This document shows, in pieces, positions 8,371 to 16,514 of a stretch of 64,000 bases of DNA; position 1 is the stretch's first letter, and every line of letters starts with the position of its first letter. The stretch covers positions 124,001-188,000 of the forward strand of contig JAEZYE010000052.1 of NCBI GenBank assembly GCA_023419315.1, given 5' to 3'. Source of the stretch: Pseudomonadota bacterium (GTDB lineage: Bacteria; Pseudomonadota; Gammaproteobacteria; Xanthomonadales; Xanthomonadaceae). Made by a program: the position numbers and the translations under genes. Below the pieces are notes generated by a model. It had not been told where the DNA came from. It saw only the letters and a program-made list of their open reading frames with translations, and did not search any database.

Positions 8371-9867
8371 CTATCGCGCGCCCAGCGCACGCAGATGGAC
8401 CACGGCGTTGGTGTTCTGCGGATCCAGTTCCAGCGAGCGGCGGTAGTTGCGAATCGCGGCCGTGCGATCGCCGGCCGTCTCGTACGCTTCGGCAAGCGAA
8501 TCGAACGTGTTGCCGCTGCGTGGATACAGCGCGGTATTCAATTCCAGCACGGCGATGCTCGGCACGAGCTGGCCTTCCTGCATCAGCCGGTAGCCCCACA
8601 GGTTCAATTCGTCCTCGCTCCATTGCAGGGCAGGATCGCGCTTGCGCAGATCGGCGGCGACCTGGCCGGGGTTCTTCCATCCGTTCGCCTTCAGCGCGAC
8701 ATGCAGCGTCTTCAGTGAACGCTTCAGCCCACCGCCGTCTTTCACGCTGAGGCCCGCAATCCAGAAGCTGGCGATTTCGTCGATGAACTCTTCCGGATTG
8801 GCGCCCGCCAGATTGGTCAGCACGACCACCGCCAGATCATCCTGCGGATACACATAGAACGCGGAACGGCGGCCACCGATGCCGGCCACGGCGGGATGGT
8901 CTTCGCGCGCGACGGTCGGCCAACCGGATGCCCACGAGGTGGGGCGACCGTCATTGAAGTGGCCCGGCGTCCACAGATCCTGAAGGCGATCACGCGCAAG
9001 CAGCCGGCCGTCCTGCAAGGCGATCAGCCAGTTCGCCACATCCACCGCGGTGGCGTTGATGCCGGCGCCCGTGCGCAGGAACATCGGGAATTCATCGAAG
9101 GCATGCTGCAACGGCGCGTCATTCGATGCGCCCGCGGCATAGCGGTAGGGCTGTGCCCGATTCGGCGTGACGTCGCGCGAATCACCGAAGCCGGCAGCAC
9201 GCATGCCGGCCGGCTTGAACTGGCGCTCCGCGATGAACGTGGTGAACGGCTGGCCCGAAAGCCGATCGATGATCTTGCCCAGCAGCACGTAGTTCGTCTG
9301 GTTGTAGCGATACGCAGTGCCGGTGGGAAAATCCATCGGCAGTGCCTGCACCGCTTTCCACGCCTCGTCCTCGCTGCCGCCGCCGACCAGCGTTCCGGTG
9401 CCCTGCGCGCGCGGCGGCACCAGCACGTCGGGCAGGCCGGAGGTGTGGTTCAACAGTTGTCGCACGCTGATCGCCTGCCATGCGGCCGGGAGACCATCCA
9501 GGTAGCGCGAAATCGGCGCATCCAGTTCCAGCTTGCCCGCTTCGGCCAGTTGCAGGATCGCCACGCCGGTGAAGGTCTTGGTGGCCGAGTTGATCGAGAA
9601 CACGGACTGCGGCGTCACCGCCACGCCATCCTGCAGATTGGCGCTGCCGTAAGCGGCGGAGAACACGATGCTTCCCTGCCGCACCACCGCCACCTGCATG
9701 CCGGGAATGCGCTTGCGCGCCATCTTGGCGTGCAGGTAATCCTCCAGCCCCGCGGGCGCGGCGGTCGAAGCGGCGGCAGCATCGGTTTCGGTCGCCTGCG
9801 CGGGCGCACCGGTCGCGATCTGCCACAGGCTCATTACGCTGGCGAACAACAGGGACAGAGCATTCAT
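8371..9867 (-). CDS. Beta-lactamase-fold serine hydrolase with C-terminal TPR-like region
   Basis: This is a 498-residue exported hydrolase of the PF00144 family. A signal peptide ends near residue 25 (APAQA). The S-x-x-K motif is S94-A-T-K97. The second motif reads Y188-N-Q followed by TNYVLLG, where the family norm is Y-x-N. The C-terminal 120 residues form a tetratricopeptide-like segment (TFDSLAEAYETAGDRTAAIRNYRRSL), a common extension in this group. I start at 9867 (MNALSLLFASV), ignoring an upstream in-frame extension to 9954. The natural substrate is unknown, and drug resistance should not be inferred. It is upstream of, and probably in one transcript with, the second serine hydrolase. 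Confidence 0.85.
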   Translation of the reverse strand: MNALSLLFASVMSLWQIATGAPAQATETDAAAASTAAPAGLEDYLHAKMARKRIPGMQVAVVRQGSIVFSAAYGSANLQDGVAVTPQSVFSINSATKTFTGVAILQLAEAGKLELDAPISRYLDGLPAAWQAISVRQLLNHTSGLPDVLVPPRAQGTGTLVGGGSEDEAWKAVQALPMDFPTGTAYRYNQTNYVLLGKIIDRLSGQPFTTFIAERQFKPAGMRAAGFGDSRDVTPNRAQPYRYAAGASNDAPLQHAFDEFPMFLRTGAGINATAVDVANWLIALQDGRLLARDRLQDLWTPGHFNDGRPTSWASGWPTVAREDHPAVAGIGGRRSAFYVYPQDDLAVVVLTNLAGANPEEFIDEIASFWIAGLSVKDGGGLKRSLKTLHVALKANGWKNPGQVAADLRKRDPALQWSEDELNLWGYRLMQEGQLVPSIAVLELNTALYPRSGNTFDSLAEAYETAGDRTAAIRNYRRSLELDPQNTNAVVHLRALGAR

Positions 9868-9894
9868 GCATGGCTTCCTGCGTGGGAGGGGACG

Positions 9895-9940
9895 AACCTT
9901 CGGCGAATCCGGCTTGGATGCGCGGCACACGCCGAAGGTT
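9895..9940. repeat. 11-bp perfect inverted repeat in the leader of the serine hydrolase pair
   Basis: The arms AACCTTCGGCG (9895-9905) and CGCCGAAGGTT (9930-9940) are separated by 24 bases. The repeat begins 28 bases upstream of the start codon at 9867. It could be an operator or a leader hairpin. Confidence 0.5.
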
Positions 9941-10029
9941 TGAATGCACGCCACCCGGCGGTGGCGCGCTGACCCTTTACCCGATGCGGCAAGCGGCGAA
10001 ACCGTCGCAGCCCGCCTGCAATGGATGCG

Positions 10030-12093
10030 TCATTGCAGCCGCCACTGCAGGCCGACGTAGTACGCGCGCCCATCGCCGGGCATGAAGTTGCGGCTGTCCT
10101 GCCCGCGTGCATCGGCGATCACGCCCGTGGTCGAAATCCAGCGCCGGTCCTGCAGGTTGCGTGCCTCCACGAACCAGTTCCAGCCACCGCGCCTCTCACC
10201 GCTCAGGCGCAGGCCGGTGATGAAGTAGCCCGGTGCCCGGAAGGTGTTGGCGTGGTCGATGAAGTAGTCCTGCGGCGCCCACTCCAGGTTCGGCGTGATG
10301 CGCAGCCACCGCGTGGCCTGCCAGCCGAGTTGCGCCCGCAGCTGGTGCGGCGGCACGCCGGCCAGCGTGCGGTTGCCGTACACAGCATCGCGATCGAAGC
10401 GGAAGTCGTTCCAGAGGTAGTTCATCGAAACCGACCAGGCATCGCGACGCCAATCGAGGCCGGCTTCGATGCCCTGGTGCAGTGTGCGATCCGCGTTGAC
10501 CGTGCCGAGTGGATTGCCCTGCCCATCGCTCAGCGCCAGCAGTTCGCCTTCGACGCGCGCGCGATAGAACGCCACGTCGACAGACAGGCGTTCGCGCTGG
10601 GTGCGGAAGCCGATCTCGGCGGTGGTCGCGCGCTGTTCGTCCACCGGCGTGACGTTCGGTCCTCCGCTGAGTTCTCCGAAACTCGGCGGCTCCAGGCTGC
10701 GGCTGACATTGGCGAACCACTCGCTGCGATCATCCAACTGCATGCGCAGGCCCAGCTTCGGGCTGACGCCGCGATACGACACATCGAATCTTTCATCGCG
10801 CCCGCCGGTGATGAAGCGATCCTGCGAACGGCGATCCGACTCCAGCGCCTGCGCGCCCAGCGACAGCGCCAACGAAGGCGCGATCCAGAACTGGTCCTCC
10901 ACGTACAGCTTCGCGTTGCGCGCGCGTTGTCGGAACCGGTTGGTGCGTGCGCCGGCGTGCCCGGCGATATTCGCGAAGCGGTCATCGTCGGTGTCACCCT
11001 GCGAGAACTGCATGCCTGCGGTCAGCACATTGCGATGGCTGCCCAGCACATGTTCGCTGCGCCAACGCACGTCGATGCCGGTGTCCCGGCTGTCCTGCTC
11101 CAGCACCTGGAAGATCGGGTGGTGCAGCGACTTGCGCGCATGGAAGATCGACAGCAGCAGTTGTCCGTGCTGCGAAGGCGTCCACGCGAGCCGGCCGGCA
11201 ATGCGATCGAGGGTGAAATCGCGGCGCTGGTCGTTGCTCAGGTTGGTGGGCGCGGCCAGTCGCGGATCGCGCTGCGCTTCGGCCCACGTCAGGCTGCCGG
11301 GCAATTCGGAGCGCGTGTCGACATGGGTGAGGTAGATCCGTGCTTCGGTGTGCTCGCTCCAGCGGAATCCGGCATTGCCGAACAGGCGCCAGGTGGCCTG
11401 GCGCGCGTGATCGCGGAAGCCATCCTGCGAAAAGCCGTTCACGCTCAGGTATCCATCCTGTCGATCGTTCGCACCGGCGATGGCCACCTGGCCGCGCAGG
11501 TAGCCGAAGCTGCCGCCTTCAACGCGCGCCGTCATCGCGGGCGCGGTCAGTCCGGTCGGCGAGACGAAATTGATCGCGCCGCCCAGCGTGGCCGCACCGT
11601 ATTCCAGTGCGTTGGCACCGCGATAGACCTCGATGTAGCGCGCCGACAACGGCTCCACCGCCTGGAAATCGAAACCGCCATCGGCCAGGTTCAATGGGCT
11701 GCCGTCCTGCAACAGTTCGAGGCCTCGTCCATGGAACGTGCGCTGCAATGCGGAACCACGAATCGCGAGGCGTGACTCCTCGGCGCCGAAACGTGGCTGC
11801 ACGAACACGCCCGGCGCGTAGCCCAATGCATCGACCAGGGTGCCGACGCGCCCTTCGCGATAGCGCTCGGCATCGACGAGTGCCGTGCCACCGGCGCGTT
11901 CACGCAGGCGATCGCGTGCCTGCTCAAGGGTCGGCACGGTCGATGCCGGGGCCGTGCCGCGTACTTCAACGCGGTCGAGCGTGGTGGCTTGATCGGCGCC
12001 TGGCCCGGCGGCCTGCACGGAAGAAGAGAAAGGCACGATGGCAAGCGCCATCGCCAGACGCGACCGGACGGTCGCGCGGGAAGAATGCAACAT
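10030..12093 (-). CDS. TonB-dependent outer-membrane receptor (metal/siderophore type)
   Basis: This is a 687-residue TonB-dependent receptor. A signal peptide (to about residue 30, SSSVQA) precedes a TonB-box-like TTLDRVEVRG. The plug domain occupies about 60-170 (LVDALGYAPGVFV...SRLAIRGSALQRTF...GALEYGAATLGGAINF region). A 22-strand barrel follows, ending GLQWRLQ. It is shorter than the two carbohydrate receptors in this window and has the plug style of FecA/metal-uptake receptors. The upstream DUF2946 gene is often found beside copper-linked TonB receptors, so copper or another metal is a reasonable guess. The start at 12093 has GGAG nine bases upstream; the frame extends to 12129. Confidence 0.85.
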   Translation of the reverse strand: MLHSSRATVRSRLAMALAIVPFSSSVQAAGPGADQATTLDRVEVRGTAPASTVPTLEQARDRLRERAGGTALVDAERYREGRVGTLVDALGYAPGVFVQPRFGAEESRLAIRGSALQRTFHGRGLELLQDGSPLNLADGGFDFQAVEPLSARYIEVYRGANALEYGAATLGGAINFVSPTGLTAPAMTARVEGGSFGYLRGQVAIAGANDRQDGYLSVNGFSQDGFRDHARQATWRLFGNAGFRWSEHTEARIYLTHVDTRSELPGSLTWAEAQRDPRLAAPTNLSNDQRRDFTLDRIAGRLAWTPSQHGQLLLSIFHARKSLHHPIFQVLEQDSRDTGIDVRWRSEHVLGSHRNVLTAGMQFSQGDTDDDRFANIAGHAGARTNRFRQRARNAKLYVEDQFWIAPSLALSLGAQALESDRRSQDRFITGGRDERFDVSYRGVSPKLGLRMQLDDRSEWFANVSRSLEPPSFGELSGGPNVTPVDEQRATTAEIGFRTQRERLSVDVAFYRARVEGELLALSDGQGNPLGTVNADRTLHQGIEAGLDWRRDAWSVSMNYLWNDFRFDRDAVYGNRTLAGVPPHQLRAQLGWQATRWLRITPNLEWAPQDYFIDHANTFRAPGYFITGLRLSGERRGGWNWFVEARNLQDRRWISTTGVIADARGQDSRNFMPGDGRAYYVGLQWRLQ

Positions 12094-12147
12094 GCGGAAT
12101 GACTCCTGAAAGAAGAATACAGCGCGCACGGCGGCGCGCCGCGCGCA

Positions 12148-12627
12148 TCAGACAGCGATCGTCTTCCAGCAAGTCGATGGGGGTCCGCGTGATCCCAGTC
12201 CACGCAATGGCGGGCCGACGATATGCGGCCAGGCATGCGAGTGCGGCGGGCGCGCGTCGCGCCGGCCTTGCAGCAGGCAAACAGTGATCGCCAGCAGCGC
12301 CACAGCGAAGGCGGCGGCCAGCAGGCAGAAGGGACATTCCGCCGTGCCGTGATCGCCCGTCGACGTCGCACCCTTCGCGTCCTGCAGCGCCGACAGATCC
12401 ACCAGCTTCAGGCCAGACACCGTGCACAGTTCGGTCAATCCGGACAGCACCTGTGGCGACGCGCTCGCGACCAGGCGGGCGAACGACGGCACGAACGCCA
12501 TCATCAGCGCGGCCAGCAACGCCAGGCGGGCAAGTCGGCGGTGGAGGATGGGCGGCAACACGGGCGCCAGTCTAGCGGCTGCGGAACGCACACGACGCCG
12601 TTGCGACATCACGTCGCGGTCTTGCAT
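12148..12627 (-). CDS. DUF2946 family protein
   Basis: This is a 159-residue protein with two hydrophobic segments (about 30-50 and 105-125). Between them, the motif HGTAECPFCLL is characteristic of DUF2946 proteins, which commonly carry paired Cys and His residues and sit next to TonB-dependent receptors. The paired Cys-x-x-Cys suggests metal binding in the periplasm, but the function is not established. The start is uncertain: 12627 or the internal ATG at 12609. It lies just upstream of the TonB receptor in the same direction, and 9 bases downstream of the YeiH gene stop. Confidence 0.7.
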   Translation of the reverse strand: MQDRDVMSQRRRVRSAAARLAPVLPPILHRRLARLALLAALMMAFVPSFARLVASASPQVLSGLTELCTVSGLKLVDLSALQDAKGATSTGDHGTAECPFCLLAAAFAVALLAITVCLLQGRRDARPPHSHAWPHIVGPPLRGLGSRGPPSTCWKTIAV

Positions 12628-12636
12628 CCACCCGGA

Positions 12637-13680
12637 TCAACCCAGCAGGCGCAGCACGAGCCAGTTGATCGCGCCACCGCCGATCAGCAGGAAGCCGAAC
12701 AGGCTCAGCGCCAGCAGCAGGGGCTTCATGCCGGCTTGCCGAATGGCACCGACATGCGTTCGCAAACCGAGCGCCGCCATCGCAGTGGCGAGCAGCACGG
12801 TGTCGGCCTGCACGATCCAGCCAACCCATTGCGCCGGCAACAGATGCAATGAGTTGAACAGCGCCACCACGATGAACATCACCGCGAACCACGGCACCAT
12901 CAGCTTCGGACGCCCGGCGCCGGGATCGCCCGCACCGATGCGCGCCGACAGCAGCAACAGGAAGGGCGCCAGCAGCATCACCCGGATCATCTTTTCGATG
13001 ACCGCGACGGACGCGGCCGATTCGCCAATCGCCTTGCCCGCGACCACCACCTGCGCGACTTCGTGGATCGTCGAGCCGGCGAACACGCCGTAGGCATGCT
13101 CGCTCATGCCCAGCAGCGGGTAGAGCGCCGGATACAGGAACATGCCGACCGTGCCGAACACCACCACGGTCGCCACCGCCACCGCCACCTTGTGCGATTG
13201 CGCCTTCACCACCGGCTCGGTCGCCATCACCGCGGCTGCGCCGCAGATCGCGCTGCCCGCGCCGATCAGCATCGAGGTATCGCGATCCAGCTTGAACACG
13301 CGCGTGCCCAGCCACACCGCCAGCAGGAACACCGACGCCACGATGATCACGTCGATGACCAGGCCGGCGACGCCAACCTGCGCGATGTCCTGGACCGTGA
13401 CCCGGAAGCCGTACAGGACGATGCCGAGGCGAAGCAGCGTGGTGCGGGCGAAGTCGACGCCCGGCGCGGCCGGCGCGGCGATGCGCGGGAACACGGTGTT
13501 GCCGGCGACGATGCCCAGCACGATCGCCGCCGTCAGCGCGCTGATGCCCCAGGCCTGCACGGTCGGCAGCGACGCCAGCCACAGTGCGACGCCGGCAATC
13601 CCGGCAGCGAGCAGCAGGCCCCAGCCTCGGCCGGGCCAACGGGACGGAGCGGAAATTCGGGGCAGGGATTGCGTGGACAT
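12637..13680 (-). CDS. YeiH-family putative sulfate exporter (UPF0324)
   Basis: This is a 347-residue inner-membrane protein with about ten hydrophobic helices. Family signatures are visible: AGNTVFPRIAAPAAPGVDFARTTLLR cut by LRLGIVLYGFR, the GAGSAICGAAAVMA loop, and GSTIHEVAQVVVAG. YeiH proteins are predicted to export sulfate or related anions; this has little biochemical support. It is divergent from a LysR regulator gene, as yeiH and yeiE are in enterobacteria, so the regulator probably controls it. The 78-base spacer holds dyads described separately. Confidence 0.9.
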   Translation of the reverse strand: MSTQSLPRISAPSRWPGRGWGLLLAAGIAGVALWLASLPTVQAWGISALTAAIVLGIVAGNTVFPRIAAPAAPGVDFARTTLLRLGIVLYGFRVTVQDIAQVGVAGLVIDVIIVASVFLLAVWLGTRVFKLDRDTSMLIGAGSAICGAAAVMATEPVVKAQSHKVAVAVATVVVFGTVGMFLYPALYPLLGMSEHAYGVFAGSTIHEVAQVVVAGKAIGESAASVAVIEKMIRVMLLAPFLLLLSARIGAGDPGAGRPKLMVPWFAVMFIVVALFNSLHLLPAQWVGWIVQADTVLLATAMAALGLRTHVGAIRQAGMKPLLLALSLFGFLLIGGGAINWLVLRLLG

Positions 13681-13725
13681 CGGGCCGCTACGGAAGAACT
13701 GCGCGGCACCTTAGTCCCCGGGCTA

Positions 13726-13774
13726 GAATGAGTCCAATGCATATAATTCCCTCATGCATGAATATTCCTCATTC
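13726..13774. promoter_or_regulatory. Candidate LysR operator/promoter between yeiH-like and LysR genes
   Basis: This is an AT-rich island in GC-rich DNA. The arms GAATGAG (13726-13732) and CTCATTC (13768-13774) form a wide dyad. Two copies of the self-complementary ATGCAT (13737-13742 and 13754-13759) lie symmetrically inside it. The right copy overlaps the LysR start codon at 13758, consistent with autoregulation. Confidence 0.45.
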
Positions 13775-14669
13775 AATCAATCTGCACCTGCTCCGCGTCT
13801 TCGTTGCCGTCGTTGAGCAGCAAAGCTTCTCCCGCGCCGCCGAGACCCTGTTCATCACGCAATCGGCCGTGTCCAAGGCGGTGCGCGAACTGGAACACCA
13901 GCTCGACCTGCCGCTGGTTGATCGCGGCCCGACCGGCGCGCGCGGCATGCGCGGGGTGCGCCTGAGCGAAGGCGGCCAGGCGTTGTACGAGCACGCCCGC
14001 GGCATCTTTGCCCTGGAGCGGGTGGCCTTGGAGGAAGTCCGCGACCGCGTCGGCCTGCGCAAGGGCCAGCTGCGCATCGGCGCTTCGACGACGGTGGCCG
14101 GCTATTGGCTGCCCACCCACATCGCCGGTTTCGCGCGCCGCCACCCGGATGTGCAGGTGGAACTGGTGGTCGCCAACACGGCACAGATTGCACAGGCCAT
14201 CGTGGATTGCGCGGTCGACGCCGCGTTCGTCGAAGGGCCGGTCGAGGACGTGCGCATCCAGAGCACGGTCTGGCGCGAGGAAGCGCTGGTGGTGATTGCG
14301 CCCGATGACCGCAACGCCTCCACCCGGCGCGTGTCCGCCGCGGCACTGAGCGAACAGACCTGGCTGTTGCGCGAGCCCGGCTCGGGCACGCGCCGCGTCG
14401 CCCAGCACCTGCTGCAGGCGCACGGCATCGAACCGCGCCACCAACTGGCCATCGGCAGCAACGAGGCCATCGCGCGCGCGGTCGCGGCGGGCGCGGGCGT
14501 GGCGATCCTGCCGTCGGTGGTCGTCGAGGATCTGATCGCCATGCGCCGCGTGCGCGCGCTGTCGCTGGAGAAGCAGGTTTCACTGAGCCGGCCGCTGTAT
14601 CGGCTGGAACTGATCAACCGTCGCCGTTCGCCCGCGCTGGAAGCCTTTCTCGAACAACTGCCCGGTTAG
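13758..14669 (+). CDS. LysR-family transcriptional regulator (YeiE/CbbR-like)
   Basis: This is a 303-residue LysR regulator. The N-terminal winged helix-turn-helix spans residues 4-63 (FSRAAETLFITQSAVSKAVREL), and the substrate-binding domain runs from about 90 to 300. The start MNIPHSINLHLLRVF at 13758 gives the standard spacing to the HTH; the frame stays open upstream to 13584 inside the divergent gene, which I reject. It is divergent to the YeiH-type exporter, which is the likely target. The co-inducer is unknown. Confidence 0.9.
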   Translation: MNIPHSINLHLLRVFVAVVEQQSFSRAAETLFITQSAVSKAVRELEHQLDLPLVDRGPTGARGMRGVRLSEGGQALYEHARGIFALERVALEEVRDRVGLRKGQLRIGASTTVAGYWLPTHIAGFARRHPDVQVELVVANTAQIAQAIVDCAVDAAFVEGPVEDVRIQSTVWREEALVVIAPDDRNASTRRVSAAALSEQTWLLREPGSGTRRVAQHLLQAHGIEPRHQLAIGSNEAIARAVAAGAGVAILPSVVVEDLIAMRRVRALSLEKQVSLSRPLYRLELINRRRSPALEAFLEQLPG

Positions 14670-14739
14670 GCGCGCGTCCGCGACGTCCTCACCACCGTAC
14701 GCACGGCCGCATGCTGCAATGGCCGGCAAGGAGGACGCC

Positions 14740-15297
14740 ATGAAGCAGTACCGCAAGCGCGAATATCCCCTCGATGACATCCGCCGCTTCCTGGAGCCGG
14801 GGCCGATCGTGCTGGTCAGCTCCGCCCACCGCGGCGAGCGCAACATCATGACGATGGGCTGGCACATGATGATGGGCTTCGAGCCGGCCCTCTTCGCCTG
14901 CTACATCTGGCGCGAGAACCACAGCTACGGACTCGTGCGCGGCAGCCGCGAATGCGTGATCAACCTGCCCACGCGCGATCTGCTGGACGCCGTCGTCGGC
15001 ATCGGCAACTGCAGCGGCGCCCGCGTCGACAAGTTCGCCCGCTTCGGCCTCACCGCAGAACCGGCACGCAAAGTCGGCGCACCGCTGATCGGCGAGTGCT
15101 ACGCCAACTTCGAATGCCGCCTGCACGAACAGCGCCAGACCCGCGAATACAACCTGTTCCTGTGGGAAGTGGTGCACGCGCACGTCGCACGTTCGCCGCG
15201 CCTGCCGGAAACCGTCCACTATCGCGGCAACGGCGAGTTCATGATCTCGGGCAAGACGATCAGCCGGCGGCGCGGATTCCGGCCGGAGAACCTGTGA
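14740..15297 (+). CDS. Flavin reductase-like / flavoredoxin family protein
   Basis: This is a 185-residue FMN-binding split-barrel protein of the flavin reductase-like group. Visible features are PGPIVLVSSAHRGERNIMTMGWHM near the N-terminus, the ENHSYGLVRGSRECVINLP segment, and the C-terminal RYNGEFM-like strand HYRGNGEFMISGKT. The family binds FMN and acts in electron transfer or flavin reduction; no partner oxygenase is encoded beside it. I start at 14740, where AAGGAGG is six bases upstream. An in-frame ATG at 14719 has no such site. Confidence 0.8.
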   Translation: MKQYRKREYPLDDIRRFLEPGPIVLVSSAHRGERNIMTMGWHMMMGFEPALFACYIWRENHSYGLVRGSRECVINLPTRDLLDAVVGIGNCSGARVDKFARFGLTAEPARKVGAPLIGECYANFECRLHEQRQTREYNLFLWEVVHAHVARSPRLPETVHYRGNGEFMISGKTISRRRGFRPENL

Positions 15298-15368
15298 GGC
15301 AGCGCGGCAGGGAATTCGATCGCAAGCCCCGGAGTGCCGGCGCGACGCCAACGCGGCAGGCTGTGCGC

Positions 15369-16475
15369 ATGTCTTCCGTTCCGACGTCCGCCATGAATGC
15401 CGCCCTGCCCGAACCGACTGCCCGTGCCATCAAGGATGATCCGCGCTGGGCCGCCGTCCTCGCCCGCGACGCCTCCGCCGATGGGCGCTTCGTGTACGCG
15501 GTGAAGACGACCGGCGTGTATTGCCATCCGGGCGGTGCGGCTCGCCTTCCGCGCCCGGAAAACGTCGAGTTCTTCGACACCGCAGAAGCCGCGGAAGCGG
15601 CGGGTTATCGCCCCAGCCGGCGCGTCGGCGCGGATCGTGACGGCCTGGCGGCGCAGCATGCACGTCTCATCGCATCGGCCTGCCGCCGACTGGAGGAAGG
15701 CGACCCCGCTCCATCGCTGGCCGATCTGGCCGCCGGCGCCGGCATGAGCCCGTATCACTTCCACCGCGTGTTCAAGACCACCACCGGCCTGACGCCCAAG
15801 GCGTACGCGCAGGCGCATCGCGCGCGCCGCCTGCGCGAAGGACTGGGACGCCCCGCCACGATCACCGATGCCATCTTCGATGCCGGCTTCGGTTCCAACA
15901 GCCGCTTCTACGAAACCTCGAACCAGCGCCTGGGCATGCGGCCGAGCCAATGGCGTGCGGGCGGTGAAGGCGCTGCGATCCGCTTCGCGCTGGCGCAATG
16001 TTCGCTTGGTGCAATCCTGGTGGCCGCCAGCGATCGCGGGGTCTGCACGATCCTGCTCGGCGACGATCCGGATCAGCTGCTGCGCGATCTCCAGGATCAG
16101 TTCCCGCGCGCGCAGCTGATGGGCGGCGATGCCGGTTTCGAACGGCTCGTGGCGCAGGTGATCGGTTTTGTCGAAGCGCCGCGCCTCGGACTGGATCTGC
16201 CACTGGACGTGCGCGGCACCGCGTTCCAGGAACGCGTGTGGCAGGCATTGCGGCAGATCCCTGCCGGATGCACCGCCAGCTACGCCGAGATCGCCGAACG
16301 CATCGGCATGCCGCGTGCGGTGCGCGCGGTGGCGCAGGCCTGCGGGGCGAACCGGCTGGCCGTCGCCATCCCCTGCCATCGCGTGGTGCGCAGCGATGGT
16401 GCGCTCTCCGGCTATCGCTGGGGCGTCGAGCGCAAACAGGCCTTGCTGCAACGCGAGGGCTCGCGCAAGCCGTGA
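15369..16475 (+). CDS. ada: Ada-type DNA repair methyltransferase/AraC regulator with degenerate N-terminal zinc site
   Basis: This is a 368-residue three-domain Ada protein. Residues 22-90 match the methylphosphotriester-accepting domain, 95-195 the AraC helix-turn-helix, and 200-365 the O6-alkylguanine-DNA methyltransferase with the acceptor Cys336 in IPCHRV. In E. coli Ada, four Cys bind zinc, one of which accepts the methyl group from phosphotriesters. Here only the first remains (C52 in VYCHPGG); the other three positions are Gly56, Ser83 and Val86. Direct O6-methylguanine repair should be intact. The zinc-dependent phosphotriester switch that activates transcription should be lost or altered. 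It has no alkB or alkA neighbour in this window. Confidence 0.9.
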   Translation: MSSVPTSAMNAALPEPTARAIKDDPRWAAVLARDASADGRFVYAVKTTGVYCHPGGAARLPRPENVEFFDTAEAAEAAGYRPSRRVGADRDGLAAQHARLIASACRRLEEGDPAPSLADLAAGAGMSPYHFHRVFKTTTGLTPKAYAQAHRARRLREGLGRPATITDAIFDAGFGSNSRFYETSNQRLGMRPSQWRAGGEGAAIRFALAQCSLGAILVAASDRGVCTILLGDDPDQLLRDLQDQFPRAQLMGGDAGFERLVAQVIGFVEAPRLGLDLPLDVRGTAFQERVWQALRQIPAGCTASYAEIAERIGMPRAVRAVAQACGANRLAVAIPCHRVVRSDGALSGYRWGVERKQALLQREGSRKP

Positions 16476-16514
16476 TAGGTTTTCCGTCCCGCCTGCCACG
16501 AGGACGAGTGAACG

